A DNA stretch of 64,000 bases. Source: Pyxidicoccus trucidator. GTDB lineage: Bacteria; Myxococcota; Myxococcia; Myxococcales; Myxococcaceae. Under the pieces are notes generated by a model, which was not told the origin of the DNA, did not search any database, and saw only the letters and a program-made list of their open reading frames with translations. Positions 45,139 through 53,959 of this stretch are shown here, in pieces. Both the position numbers and the translations under genes were made by a program. Position 1 is the stretch's first letter. Each line of letters starts with the position of its first letter. The stretch is from contig NZ_JAAIXZ010000001.1 in assembly GCF_010894435.1 (NCBI RefSeq), positions 278,322-342,321 of the forward strand, written 5' to 3'.

Positions 45139-45960
45139 ATGTTCTCCACGGTGGCGGTGGACGGTGAGGTGCGGCGCTGGGAGGACCTGCGCCTGCACGA
45201 CTTCGCACAGGGCTTCTTCTTCGGCGCGGGCTTCTTCACCACCTTCCGCATCGACGCGGGCACCCCACTCTTCCTCGCGCGCCACCTCGCGCGGCTCCGG
45301 GCCAGCCTCGCGGCCTTCCCCGGCGCCGTCCGAGCGCCCGCACCGGAGCAAGTCTCCGAGGCCACGGTGCGCGACACGCTCCACCGCTGCCTGCACACGG
45401 ATGCGGCGCTGGGACCGGGCTTCACCGGCGTGGGCAAGCTGTCCGTGAGCGACGGCCACGTGCTGCTCACCTTCCGCCCGGCGGCACCCGACGCGGAGCG
45501 CCTTCAGCGCGAGGGCCGCACCCTGGACACAGTGGAGCCGGGCGCCTACCGGCGCGGAGAGCGCACGCTGAACCACAAGGGCCTCTCCTACTTCCGCCAG
45601 TACGCGCTGATGCAGCAACTGCCCCTGCTGGGCAACGAGGCCGGCGAGGTCTGCGAATTGCCCACCGCCAACCTCTTCTTCCACCTGGACGGCGCGCTCG
45701 TCACCCCGCCGCTGGACGCGCCGTGCCTGCCGGGCATCGTCCGCGAGGTGCTCCTGGAAGCAGGACACGTGGGCGGCCTGCCCGTGGTGGAGCGCCCAGT
45801 GCCCCTCGCACGCCTCGCGGACGTCAGCGCCTGCGTCTTCACCAACTCCGCCGTCCTGGCCACGGGCGTGCCGCGCCTGCTCGGGCGGGAGCTGCCCGGA
45901 AGCCTGCCGCTCGCGGAGGAAGCCAGGGCCCTCATCGAAGCCGCGGCGCGGCGCCGCTAA
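45139..45960 (+). CDS. pabC: Class IV aminotransferase / aminodeoxychorismate lyase-like
   Basis: 273 residues; ATG follows directly on the pabA-like stop. Fold-type IV PLP enzyme: GFFFGAGFFTTFRI near the N-terminus, LNHKGLSYFRQYALM with the PLP lysine, GEVCELPTANLFF (Glu and Asn of the cofactor site) and CLPGIVREVLLE. In PabC this family converts aminodeoxychorismate to 4-aminobenzoate and pyruvate; branched-chain and D-amino-acid transaminases share the fold. Operon context supports the PabC role. It overlaps the convergent LysR gene by four bases. Confidence 0.85.
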   Translation: MFSTVAVDGEVRRWEDLRLHDFAQGFFFGAGFFTTFRIDAGTPLFLARHLARLRASLAAFPGAVRAPAPEQVSEATVRDTLHRCLHTDAALGPGFTGVGKLSVSDGHVLLTFRPAAPDAERLQREGRTLDTVEPGAYRRGERTLNHKGLSYFRQYALMQQLPLLGNEAGEVCELPTANLFFHLDGALVTPPLDAPCLPGIVREVLLEAGHVGGLPVVERPVPLARLADVSACVFTNSAVLATGVPRLLGRELPGSLPLAEEARALIEAAARRR

Positions 45961-46826
45961 CGCCCGAGCGTCTCCCTCAAGAAGTCCTTGAGCACCTGGA
46001 CTCGCGGCGGCACCGCCCTTCCGGGCCGTGACACCAGGAAGAGGGGTGCATCCCGGAAGGCGGTATCGGGCAGCAGGCGCACCAGCGAGCCCAGGGCCAC
46101 GTCCTGCGCCGCGAGGAAGGTGGGTAGGAGCGCCACGCCCCCTCCCGCCCGGGCCAGCTCCGCCAGGAACCCGAAGTCGGAGCACTCCACCGACGCGGCC
46201 GGAGGTGGCCTTCCGCTCCCCACCCCGAAGGGCCCGCGTCCGCGGGGCGGCGGGGGCCAGAGACACTCGTGGCGTTCCAGCTCCGTGAGCGTGGAGGGAG
46301 CGCTCCGGCGCTCCAGGTACCGGGGCGACGCGAAGAAGCCGGCCTCCAGGTCCATCAGCTTGCGCGCGACGAAGGTGCCGGCGCCGGGGCGGCCGACGCG
46401 CAGCGCGAGGTCCACGCCCTTCTCCAGCAGGTCCACCACCTCGTAGGAAAGCACCGCTCGCACGCGCACCAACGGGTGCCGGAGCCGGAACCGGGCCAGC
46501 ACGGGCGCCAGCAGCGCGCGGCCCACATCCGGGGGCGCGGTGAGCGTCACCTCACCCGTGGGCAGGGTGGGCTTGTCGGGCGTGCCCTCCACGGCGACCC
46601 GGAGTCCGGCGAGCAGCGGCGCCACCTGGCGCAGCAGCGTCTCCCCCTCCGCGGTCAGCCGCACCGAGCGCGTCGTGCGCGCCACCAGCGTGGTGCCGAG
46701 CGTCTCCTCCAGGGCCCGCAGCGCGCGGCTCACCCGAGACTTGTCGAGCCCCAGCCTCGCGGCCGCCTTCGTGAAGCTCTGCGTCTCGGCGACCGCCTGG
46801 AACACGGTGAGGTGGTTCAGGTCCAT
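45957..46826 (-). CDS. LysR-type transcriptional regulator
   Basis: 289 residues from ATG 46826. N-terminal winged helix: MDLNHLTVFQAVAETQSFTKAAARLGLDKSRVSRALRALE is split here as helix blocks at 1-20 and 21-40. The effector-binding domain (about 90-289) resembles the DNA-acidic-pocket group that regulates from VALRVGR-type folds. A TGTTG-N8-CAACA inverted repeat sits directly upstream of its start. The divergent lipoprotein gene is a candidate target. Ligand unknown. Confidence 0.92.
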   Translation of the reverse strand: MDLNHLTVFQAVAETQSFTKAAARLGLDKSRVSRALRALEETLGTTLVARTTRSVRLTAEGETLLRQVAPLLAGLRVAVEGTPDKPTLPTGEVTLTAPPDVGRALLAPVLARFRLRHPLVRVRAVLSYEVVDLLEKGVDLALRVGRPGAGTFVARKLMDLEAGFFASPRYLERRSAPSTLTELERHECLWPPPPRGRGPFGVGSGRPPPAASVECSDFGFLAELARAGGGVALLPTFLAAQDVALGSLVRLLPDTAFRDAPLFLVSRPGRAVPPRVQVLKDFLRETLGR

Positions 46827-46844
46827 TGTTGCCTGCATACAACA
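46827..46844. promoter_or_regulatory. Candidate LysR operator, TGTTG-N8-CAACA
   Basis: Interrupted palindrome in the 113-bp divergent space between the LysR gene and the lipoprotein gene, abutting the regulator's start codon. LysR proteins commonly bind such T-N11-A-type sites. A further TTGTTG half-site lies near 46865. Function is inferred from position and form only. Confidence 0.4.
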
Positions 46845-46939
46845 GTGAGTTGAGGGATTCGCGGATTGTTGCGAGCGCGGCCCAGGCGCAAGGTGCTCCA
46901 CGAGCATCCCGCTCCCTGACGCCCTTCCACGAGACGACC

Positions 46940-47557
46940 ATGACCCTCCGGATTTCGATGACGCTGCTGGTGCTCCTCACGCTCGCGGGCTGTGGCTCCT
47001 CGCGCGGGGGGATGGTTCCCCTGGACGTCGGGCCCGGTCCGGAGCCCGTGCTCACCCTGGTGTGGGTGGGCCGGGGAGAGGCGGAGCTCCTGGAGGGTGG
47101 AACCTGGAAGCGCATCCCCGAGTTCGACTACGACTTCACCGTGGAGCAGCGCCGATACGCCGGCCACTGGGAATCGGTGAAGAGCCTGCGCCGCCGCCAC
47201 CCCGGCTATGACGAGAGCGCGGGGCCCCGGGAGCAGACGATGTTCTTCCGGCTCGACTACACCGCGCCGGACTCGCAGCGCCGCGTCTCCAGCGCCATCC
47301 ACTCGTCGCTCGGTAAGGGCACCGGCCACACCGACCCCGATTTCCGTGAGGCCGTCATGGAGCTGCGCCCTGACATCAGCCGCTTCGCGCCGTTCAATCG
47401 CTACCGCATCTCCCAGGTGTATGCGTACGAGCGGGGCACGCTGGAGGAGACTGTCGAGCTCCTCGACGGAGAGACGCCCTGGGTCCGCAACACCGAGAAG
47501 GCCACCCTCTACGCCCCGCACCAGTTCACCGCGGCCCCCACCTCCGCGAGCCGGTAG
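46940..47557 (+). CDS. Hypothetical lipoprotein
   Basis: 205 residues. A signal peptide with lipobox LAGC (Cys18) predicts a lipid-anchored envelope protein, sorted to the inner or outer membrane. The mature part has no motif I recognise; it is rich in aromatic and charged residues with likely beta strands (LTLVWVGRGEAELLEGGTW, RYRISQVYAYERG). It is transcribed divergently from the LysR gene and may be under its control. Start chosen at ATG 46940 because it places the signal peptide correctly. Confidence 0.75.
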   Translation: MTLRISMTLLVLLTLAGCGSSRGGMVPLDVGPGPEPVLTLVWVGRGEAELLEGGTWKRIPEFDYDFTVEQRRYAGHWESVKSLRRRHPGYDESAGPREQTMFFRLDYTAPDSQRRVSSAIHSSLGKGTGHTDPDFREAVMELRPDISRFAPFNRYRISQVYAYERGTLEETVELLDGETPWVRNTEKATLYAPHQFTAAPTSASR

Positions 47558-47589
47558 GCCCGCTCGCGAACACGTCCACGGGGCACACC

Positions 47590-48384
47590 TCAGCGGAACC
47601 CCAGCCCTTCCGCCACCTCCTCCTCCCTCAGCAACCGCCAGTCGCTCTCGGCCACATCCAGCACCACGCCGCCCACGGCCTCCCGGTGCAGCGCGAGCAC
47701 CGGGTGTCCCACGGCCGCCAGCATCCGCTTCACCTGGTGGTGCCGTCCCTCGGTGAGGGTGAGCTCCACCACGTCCGGCTCGCGCAGCCTCGCCCCGGCG
47801 GGCCGCGTGGGCCCGTCCTCCAGCACCAGTCCGTCCCGCAGCGCCTGCAGCGCCGCCTCCGGAGGACATCCCTTCACGCGCGCCACGTACCGCTTGGGCA
47901 GGTGCGTCTCGGGTGACGTCCCGTGCCGCACCAGCCTCTCATCGTTGGTGAACAGCAGCAGCCCGGTGGTGTCCCTATCCAACCGCCCCACCGCGAGCCA
48001 CTCATAGCCGCGCAGCTCCTCGGGCAGCACCGCGCGCAGCCGCTCGAACACCGTGCCCACGCCCTCCGGGTCCGAGCCGTGCACCACCGGCCCCGCGGGC
48101 TTGTGGAACGCCAGCCCCAGCAGGCGGGCGGTCAGCTCGCGTGCCTGCCCGTCCACCCGCACCTCCGCGCCGGGCCTCACGGGCGCGAAGGGCTCGCGCT
48201 CCACACGCCCCGCCACCTCCACACGTCCCTCGCGAATGGCGGCCTCGGCCTCGGCGCGGGGCAGCACGCCTGCCCGGCCCAGCGCCCGAGACAGCCAGTC
48301 CGCGCGGCCGTCCGCGGCCAGGTCCTCGGGCCCCCGGCGCCGGGCCGCCTCCAGCCACTTCGGGGTTCGCTGTCTGCGTGCCAT
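47590..48384 (-). CDS. RsuA/RluB-family rRNA pseudouridine synthase
   Basis: 264 residues from ATG 48384, which has an AGGAGG site; ATG 48408 would add eight residues. S4 RNA-binding domain (about 30-85: SRALGRAGVLPRAEAEAAI) then the catalytic domain with AVGRLDRDTTGLLLFTND (catalytic Asp), LPKRYVARV and EGRHHQVKRMLAAVGHPV. It isomerises a specific uridine in rRNA. The N-terminal 25 residues are basic and unconserved. Which RNA position it modifies cannot be told from sequence. Confidence 0.93.
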   Translation of the reverse strand: MARRQRTPKWLEAARRRGPEDLAADGRADWLSRALGRAGVLPRAEAEAAIREGRVEVAGRVEREPFAPVRPGAEVRVDGQARELTARLLGLAFHKPAGPVVHGSDPEGVGTVFERLRAVLPEELRGYEWLAVGRLDRDTTGLLLFTNDERLVRHGTSPETHLPKRYVARVKGCPPEAALQALRDGLVLEDGPTRPAGARLREPDVVELTLTEGRHHQVKRMLAAVGHPVLALHREAVGGVVLDVAESDWRLLREEEVAEGLGFR

Positions 48385-48570
48385 CCGCTCGCCTCCTGCT
48401 CCGCTCATCCCACGGCCGGCGCTTCCTCTCCCGCCTGCCCCCCCTTCGAGGCTGCCGTACCGTCGAGCAGCAAACGTGTCGTGCCTACCTTCAGGAACAA
48501 CGGGGCGCGGGCACTAGGGCGCCGGGCAGCCCCCTCTCGACAGGTCATCAAGCGCACTGGAGGAGACTGC

Positions 48571-49011
48571 ATGGGCAGCGTACTTGAAGGTTCCAACGTT
48601 CAGGGCAGCAACTACTCGCCGCGGACCGGAGTTGCCACCGGAGTCTCCGATGGACCGCACTCCGCGGGCGGCATCGCGCAGGCCGGCAAGGAGCAGGTGA
48701 AGCACCTGGGCGGCGTCGCCAGGGACCGCGTCATCTCCCAGGTGGACAGCCGCAAGGGTGAGCTCGTCAAGGGCATCCAGGGGCTGGTGTCCTCGCTGGA
48801 GACCGTGGCGAACAACGACGAGGCCGCCATCGCGCGCCCGCTCCTCACCAGCGCGGTGGGGCTGCTGCGCAAGACGTCGGACCGGCTGGAGAACGGCACC
48901 ACCGAGGAGCTCCTGGCGGATGCGCAGGAACAGGTGCGCCAGCGGCCCGGCCTGTTCGTCGTGGGCTGCGTGGCCGTGGGCTTCGCGCTCGGCCGGTTCA
49001 TCAAGGTCTGA
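48571..49011 (+). CDS. DUF883/YqjD-like membrane-anchored stress protein
   Basis: 146 residues from ATG 48571 with GGAGGA upstream. The first 50 residues are polar. The middle is helical and charged (VDSRKGELVKGIQGLVSSLETVANN). The tail has a glycine-rich membrane helix GLFVVGCVAVGFALGRFIKV, as in YqjD/ElaB-type proteins that tether to the inner membrane and bind ribosomes. First of three closely packed genes (gaps 14 bp, then overlap) with YqjE-like and amphipathic-repeat proteins, so an envelope or stress operon. Confidence 0.7.
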   Translation: MGSVLEGSNVQGSNYSPRTGVATGVSDGPHSAGGIAQAGKEQVKHLGGVARDRVISQVDSRKGELVKGIQGLVSSLETVANNDEAAIARPLLTSAVGLLRKTSDRLENGTTEELLADAQEQVRQRPGLFVVGCVAVGFALGRFIKV

Positions 49012-49025
49012 CGGAGGGCACGCGG

Positions 49026-49526
49026 ATGGATCCAACAATTCCAAGAAGTGACGGAGACGGGTTCCGGGCACGGGGAGACGGTGGCTCGGACACCCGGGAC
49101 TTCAGCTCCGACAGCGCCTTCGGGAGCCGCGGCTTCGGAGACCTGTTCTCCGAGTTCATGGAGCAGGGACGCCGCCTGGTCCGCGCCGAGGTGACGCTGG
49201 CGCGCGCCGAGCTGCGCGCGGAAGTGAAGAAGGCGTCCGCTGGTGCGGGGCTGCTCGCGGGTGGCGGCGTGGTGCTGCTCCTCGGAGCGCTGACGTTCGT
49301 CGCGTTCCTGGTGGCGGCGCTGGCCGAGCTGATTCCCGTGTGGGCGTCGGCCCTCATCGTGGCGGTGCTGCTGCTGGCGGTGGGGGGCGCGGTCGCCTGG
49401 GCGGGCCTCGGGAGACTGAAGCGCATCCATGGACCTCAACGGACGATTCAAACCCTCAAGGAGGATGGGCAATGGGCGAGCAGGACCGCGCACTCCATGA
49501 AATCGCAGATGCACGGGCACGCCTGA
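49026..49526 (+). CDS. YqjE/phage-holin-superfamily-like membrane protein
   Basis: 166 residues. An amphipathic helix (EFMEQGRRLVRAEVTLARAELRAEVKK is present around 40-68, given here in part) leads to two membrane segments near 73-98 and 104-128, the pattern of the YqjE/putative actinobacterial holin-X family (PF07332). Function in bacteria is poorly defined, linked with osmotic or envelope stress. Its 3' end overlaps the next gene by 55 bp, implying coupled expression. Confidence 0.78.
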   Translation: MDPTIPRSDGDGFRARGDGGSDTRDFSSDSAFGSRGFGDLFSEFMEQGRRLVRAEVTLARAELRAEVKKASAGAGLLAGGGVVLLLGALTFVAFLVAALAELIPVWASALIVAVLLLAVGGAVAWAGLGRLKRIHGPQRTIQTLKEDGQWASRTAHSMKSQMHGHA

Positions 49527-50785
49527 GCGAGCTGGCGGATGAGCTGGCCCGCAAGGCCGAGCCGGACCGCCTCAAGGCAATGGCCCATGAGAAGGCCGAG
49601 GAGCTGAAGGTGCGTGCCAGGGAGTTCGCCGTGGAGAAGACGGCCGAGCTCAAGCAGCACGCCAAGGATGCCGCCGTGGAGAAGGCCACGGAACTCAAGA
49701 CCCACGCCAAGGAGACAGTGATGCAGAGGACCACGGAGCTGAAGGAGCGTGCCGACACCCCGAAGGGGTGGAGCCTGCTGGGTGCCCTCATTGGCGCCGG
49801 CGTGGGGTCGGCCCTGATGCGCAAGGCCTTCACCCGGCGCGAGGAGCACCGGTACGAGGACGACCGTGACAACCGGTGGCGCGACGAGGACCGCTGGCGC
49901 TACGACGGCATGCGCGCCGCGCGCACCGACCCGCGCTACTCCGACGAGGACCGCTATGCCTCCGCCGAGCGGAGCGACATTGGCTATCGCGACGTGGGTG
50001 ACTACCAGGGCGCGTCCGTCGGCTACCAGGGCGTCTCCTCCAACTACGACGTAGGGAGCGTCGACTACGACCGCTCCGCCGACACCGGTGGCCTCAAGGC
50101 GCGCGCCAGCGAGACGGCTTCCAACGTGAAGGAGCGCGCGTCCGAAGCGGCTCACTCCGTGAAGGAGCGCGCCGTCGACGTGAAGGACCGAGTGATGGGC
50201 AAGGCCTCCGACGTGCGTGAGCGCGCCTCGGGCTCGATGGACCACCTGAAGGAGCGGGCCTCGCACCTGCGCGAGCGCATCCCCTCGCGCGACGTGGTGC
50301 AGTACCGCACCACGGACTGGTTCAACCGCACGGTGGACGAGCAGCCCATCCTCCTGGCGCTGGGCGGCATCGCCCTGGGCATGCTGGCCTCCACGCTCAT
50401 CCCCGTGTCGAACAAGGAGCGCCGCCTCATCGAGCCGGCCAGGCGCCGCGCCGAGGAGGGCATCTCCCACCTGGGCGACCAGCTCAACCAGAAGCTCCAG
50501 GGCAGCGAGGAGCCGTCGTCCGACTACGAGGGCCGCCAGGGCTACTCGGGCCTCTCCGGGGCGTCGGACCTGAACACCCCCGCCAGCACCACCACCGGCT
50601 TCGGGGCGAGCAGCATCAGCAGCCCGGTGAGCTCGAGCGGGCTCGGCGCCACCTCGTCGCCCCCCACCTCCGGCGTGAGCGTGGCGGGCACCGAGGACAG
50701 CGCGGACGCCCTGGCCTCGCCGCCGACGGGCACGTCCCGCATCCCCCCGCTGCCGCCGCTGGATGACGTGACGAAGGTGCACTGA
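49472..50785 (+). CDS. Amphipathic-repeat (LEA/apolipoprotein-like) membrane-associated protein
   Basis: 437 residues from ATG 49472. Residues 25-90 hold about 15-residue repeats (EKTAELKQHAKDAAV, EKATELKTHAKETVM, QRTTELKERAD) forming long amphipathic helices. A Gly-rich membrane helix follows near 100-118, then a Tyr/Asp/Arg-rich stretch, a second VKERAS/VRERAS repeat block (about 210-270), a membrane helix near 290-310 and a Ser/Gly/Thr-rich disordered tail. No enzyme motif. Members of this mixed DUF3618/LEA-like class are thought to stabilise membranes under stress. Its place after the DUF883- and YqjE-like genes fits that. Confidence 0.75.
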   Translation: MGEQDRALHEIADARARLSELADELARKAEPDRLKAMAHEKAEELKVRAREFAVEKTAELKQHAKDAAVEKATELKTHAKETVMQRTTELKERADTPKGWSLLGALIGAGVGSALMRKAFTRREEHRYEDDRDNRWRDEDRWRYDGMRAARTDPRYSDEDRYASAERSDIGYRDVGDYQGASVGYQGVSSNYDVGSVDYDRSADTGGLKARASETASNVKERASEAAHSVKERAVDVKDRVMGKASDVRERASGSMDHLKERASHLRERIPSRDVVQYRTTDWFNRTVDEQPILLALGGIALGMLASTLIPVSNKERRLIEPARRRAEEGISHLGDQLNQKLQGSEEPSSDYEGRQGYSGLSGASDLNTPASTTTGFGASSISSPVSSSGLGATSSPPTSGVSVAGTEDSADALASPPTGTSRIPPLPPLDDVTKVH

Positions 50786-50877
50786 GCCACGGAAGGCCTG
50801 AAGTCCAGCCAGGGGAGCAGCGGTCCGTCACCGGGCCGTTGCTCCCCTTCCGTTTGACTGGACCCGGGGGGTCTGCC

Positions 50878-52134
50878 ATGTGCGCCGCCGTGGCCGTCCC
50901 TCCCGAGCTCGTCGCGTCCCTGCCCCCACCCCCACCGGGCCCCGCCGTGGCCTTCACGCTGCGGCTGGCCGAGGCGCTGCACCGCTACGGCACGCCCGCC
51001 CACCGGCTGGAAGGGCTGATGCAGCGCGTGTCCGAGCGGCTGGGCCTGGAGGGCCGCTTCTTCTCCACCCCCACCTCCCTCTTCGCGTCCTTCGGCCCGC
51101 CGGAGGCGCTGCGCACCAGCCTCATCCGCGTGGAGCCGGGGGACATGGACCTGGAGCGGCTGACGCTGCTGGACGTGCTGACGGACGACGTCATCCAGGG
51201 CCGGCTCTCCCCGGCCGAGGGCGCCCGGAAGGTGGAGGAGATTCTCGCGCTCCCGGCCCGCTTCGGCACCGCGCTCCAGCTCCTCTGCTGGGCCCTGGCC
51301 GGCGGCGCCGCGGGCCGGCTCTTCGGCGGCGGTCTGAAAGAGGTGGCGGTGGCGGCGCTGAGCAGCCTGGTCATCGGCACGATGGGCGAGCTGACGCGGC
51401 GTCAGCCCAGCACGGCGCGGGTGATGGAGCCGGTGGCGGCCATCCTCTCCTCGGCCATCGCGGTGCTGGCCGCCAGCCTGATGGGCCCCCTGTCCGTGAA
51501 GGTGGCCACGCTGGCGGGCCTCATCGTCCTGCTGCCGGGCCTGTCGCTGACCGTGGCCATCAACGAGCTGGCCACGCGCCACCTCATCTCCGGCACCTCG
51601 CGCCTCACCGCGGCGGCGCTGGTGTTCCTGCAGCTGGGCTTCGGCGTCGCGCTGGGCAGCCGGCTGGCGGAGCTGCTGCCTCCGCCGTCCCTGACGCCGC
51701 TGCCCCCCGCGCTGCCCGGGTGGACGCAGGCCGTGGCGCTGGCCGTGGCCACGCTGGCGGTGGGAGTGCTCTTCCGGGCCCGCCCTCGCGACTGGGGCTG
51801 GATTGCCGCGGCGTGCACCTTCGCCTTCGCGGGCTCGCGCCTCGGGGCGCTGCTGCTGGGCGCGCAGCTGGGCGCCTTCGTGGGGGCGCTGCTGCTGGGC
51901 ATCGCCAGCAACGCGCTGGCGCGGCTGCGCAACCGGCCCTCCGTCACCACGGTGGTGCCCGGCCTCATGCTGCTGGTGCCCGGCAGCGTCGGCTTCCGCA
52001 GCCTGTCCTCGCTGCTGGAGCGGGACGTGGTGGCCGGGGTGGACACCGCCTTCTCCATGCTGATGGTGGCCGTGGCGCTGGCGGCGGGCCTGCTGTCCGC
52101 CAACGCCCTCGTGCCTCCGCGCAAGGTGCTCTGA
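50878..52134 (+). CDS. ThrE-family threonine/serine exporter
   Basis: 418 residues from ATG 50878. The N-terminal soluble part (about 25-130) is the ThrE domain, with AEALHRYGTPAHRLEGLMQRV and a FFSTPTSLFASF block. It is followed by roughly ten membrane helices, including GGAAGRLFGGG, LPGLSLTVAINELATRHLISGTSR and the ThrE-2 half VVPGLMLLVPGSVGFRS. It exports small amino acids using the proton motive force. It stands alone between the stress trio and a convergent DoxX-like gene. Confidence 0.9.
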   Translation: MCAAVAVPPELVASLPPPPPGPAVAFTLRLAEALHRYGTPAHRLEGLMQRVSERLGLEGRFFSTPTSLFASFGPPEALRTSLIRVEPGDMDLERLTLLDVLTDDVIQGRLSPAEGARKVEEILALPARFGTALQLLCWALAGGAAGRLFGGGLKEVAVAALSSLVIGTMGELTRRQPSTARVMEPVAAILSSAIAVLAASLMGPLSVKVATLAGLIVLLPGLSLTVAINELATRHLISGTSRLTAAALVFLQLGFGVALGSRLAELLPPPSLTPLPPALPGWTQAVALAVATLAVGVLFRARPRDWGWIAAACTFAFAGSRLGALLLGAQLGAFVGALLLGIASNALARLRNRPSVTTVVPGLMLLVPGSVGFRSLSSLLERDVVAGVDTAFSMLMVAVALAAGLLSANALVPPRKVL

Positions 52135-52152
52135 CGAGCTCCGCGGCCTGCT

Positions 52153-52569
52153 TCAGCGCAGGCGGGTGACGTACACGGCCACCAGCGACAACAGGAAGTA
52201 CGCCACCAGCACCGCGGCGCCCGCGTACTCCTTGGCCATGCGCTGGCCGAAGAAGAGGGCGATGAGGGTGACGGCGGACAGCAGCGCGCCCCAGAAGGCC
52301 AGCGTGGCGCCCCCGGTGACGACCAGGGCCACCAGCCCCGCCGCGCAGAGGGCGCCGGCCGCCAGCTCCATCAGGGTGAGGGTGCCCAGCATCAGCGGCA
52401 CCACGCTCCGCAGGGGGCTCTTGGCGAAGTGGCCGGAGAGCCAGCCCAGGTTGCCCTTCCAGTCGAACACCTTGTCCAGGCCGGACTGGAGGAAGAGGAT
52501 GGCGAGGAAGGCCGAGCAGAGCGCCTGCAGCAGCCAGAGGGTGAACTCAGTGGTTTCGAAGGACGGCAT
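52153..52569 (-). CDS. DoxX-like small integral membrane protein
   Basis: 138 residues with four predicted helices: about 9-28, 56-78, 84-104 and 115-135. The opening LFLQSGLDKVFDW matches the DoxX-like first helix and loop. DoxX proteins are linked to quinone or thiosulfate chemistry in some organisms, but most, as here, have no assigned role. It converges on the ThrE-type gene with an 18-bp gap and is divergent from the AI-2E transporter gene. Confidence 0.8.
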   Translation of the reverse strand: MPSFETTEFTLWLLQALCSAFLAILFLQSGLDKVFDWKGNLGWLSGHFAKSPLRSVVPLMLGTLTLMELAAGALCAAGLVALVVTGGATLAFWGALLSAVTLIALFFGQRMAKEYAGAAVLVAYFLLSLVAVYVTRLR

Positions 52570-52686
52570 GGCGCGCGCACTCTAACCGGCTGGCGCCCGG
52601 GCCCAAGTCTTCTCGCCAGGAGAGCAGGCAGGCAGGTGTGGAGCGCTCCCCTGCCTTCCCGCCGGGGCGTGCCTACCTTGACGGGT

Positions 52687-53874
52687 ATGGCATCCGAGCT
52701 GACCGCTCGCCGGATCTTCACCGGCCTCATCCTGCTGTCCCTCTTCCTGCTGGCCCTGGTCATCCGCCCGTTCGCCGAGGCGTTCTTCCTGGCGGCCGTG
52801 CTGGCGGCGACGTTCTACGGGCTGCACAAGCGGCTCACCCGGCGGCTGCGCGGCAGGAACCACCTGTCCGCCGGCATCCTCACCACGGGCGTCGTCCTCG
52901 CCCTGCTGCTGCCGCTGGGCGGCCTCACGGCCTTCATCGTGACGGAGGTGACGGAGGGGGCGCAGTTCGTCACCCAGACGGTGCAGAAGGAAGGCGTGAG
53001 CGGGCTGGTGGACAGGCTGCCCGGGCCGGTGCGCGGCATGGCGGACGGGGTGCTGAAGCGGCTCCCGATGGAGCAGCAGAACCTGGACCAGACCATCCAG
53101 GACCAGGTGACCACCCAGGGTGGCACCGCGGCCAAGGCGGTGACGGGGGCGGTGGCGGCCACGGGCTCCATCGCCTTCCAGGCCATCATGATGCTCATCG
53201 CCCTCTTCTTCTTCTTCACGGACGGCGTGCGGCTGGTGGAGTGGATAGAGAGCGTTTCACCGCTGCGACGCGGGCAGACGCGCGAAATCATGCGCGAGTT
53301 CCGCAGTGTGTCCGGCGCGGTACTCCTCTCCTCGGTGGCCACCGCGGGCGTGCAGTCGGTGGCGGCCCTCATCGGCTTCCTCATCGCCCGGGTGCCCGCC
53401 CCGCTGTTCTTCGCGGGCCTGGCCTTCTTCCTGGCGCTCATCCCCGCGGTGGGCGCGGCCATCGTCGTGCTGCTCGCGGCGGCGCTGATGTTCTTCAGCG
53501 GCCACCCCTGGGCCGCGCTCTTCCTGGCCGTCTGGGGCACGGTGGTGGTGGGCCTGGTGGACAACATCGTGAAGCCGCTGCTGGCCAAGCGCGGCATGCA
53601 CCAGCACGGAGCCATCGTCTTCTTCGCGCTGCTTGGCGGCCTGGCCGCGTTCGGCACGGTGGGCCTGCTGCTGGGCCCGCTCATCGTCGCCTTCTTCCTG
53701 GCCCTGGTGCGCATCTGGGAGCGCGACTATGGGCGGGCCACTCCCCGCGCCGGTGACCCGGCCACGCCGGGCCCGGGCAGTGCGGGCGACGGGGGCCGCA
53801 CCCTTCCCTCGGTGCGCTCCGAGGCCACGGGCGAGCAGGTTCCCCTCACACCCACGCCCCCAGATGCCCACTGA
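52687..53874 (+). CDS. AI-2E family (PerM-like) transporter
   Basis: 395 residues. Eight membrane segments in the PerM pattern: two N-terminal helices (14-55), one near 65-85, a soluble amphipathic region (90-150) and five C-terminal helices. Family motifs are MLIALFFFFTDG, FLALIPAVGAAI and GTVVVGLVDNIVKPLLAKRG. The last 50 residues are Pro/Thr-rich and disordered. Family members export AI-2, sodium or unknown solutes; no substrate is implied here. A hairpin follows its stop. Confidence 0.9.
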   Translation: MASELTARRIFTGLILLSLFLLALVIRPFAEAFFLAAVLAATFYGLHKRLTRRLRGRNHLSAGILTTGVVLALLLPLGGLTAFIVTEVTEGAQFVTQTVQKEGVSGLVDRLPGPVRGMADGVLKRLPMEQQNLDQTIQDQVTTQGGTAAKAVTGAVAATGSIAFQAIMMLIALFFFFTDGVRLVEWIESVSPLRRGQTREIMREFRSVSGAVLLSSVATAGVQSVAALIGFLIARVPAPLFFAGLAFFLALIPAVGAAIVVLLAAALMFFSGHPWAALFLAVWGTVVVGLVDNIVKPLLAKRGMHQHGAIVFFALLGGLAAFGTVGLLLGPLIVAFFLALVRIWERDYGRATPRAGDPATPGPGSAGDGGRTLPSVRSEATGEQVPLTPTPPDAH

Positions 53875-53902
53875 AAAGCGTCGCGCTGCACCCTGAAGAC
53901 AA

Positions 53903-53943
53903 CGCGGCCCCGACCTCCGGTCCTCACCGGAAGCGGGGCCGCG
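53903..53943. terminator. Nested hairpin between convergent genes
   Basis: Outer perfect arms CGCGGCCCCG (53903-53912) and CGGGGCCGCG (53934-53943) enclose an inner hairpin CCGGT-CCTC-ACCGG (53917-53930). It lies between the stops of the AI-2E-type transporter (53874) and the lamin-tail nuclease (53960), where a bidirectional terminator is expected. Confidence 0.65.
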
Positions 53944-53959
53944 GTGCTGCTTCAGCGAC

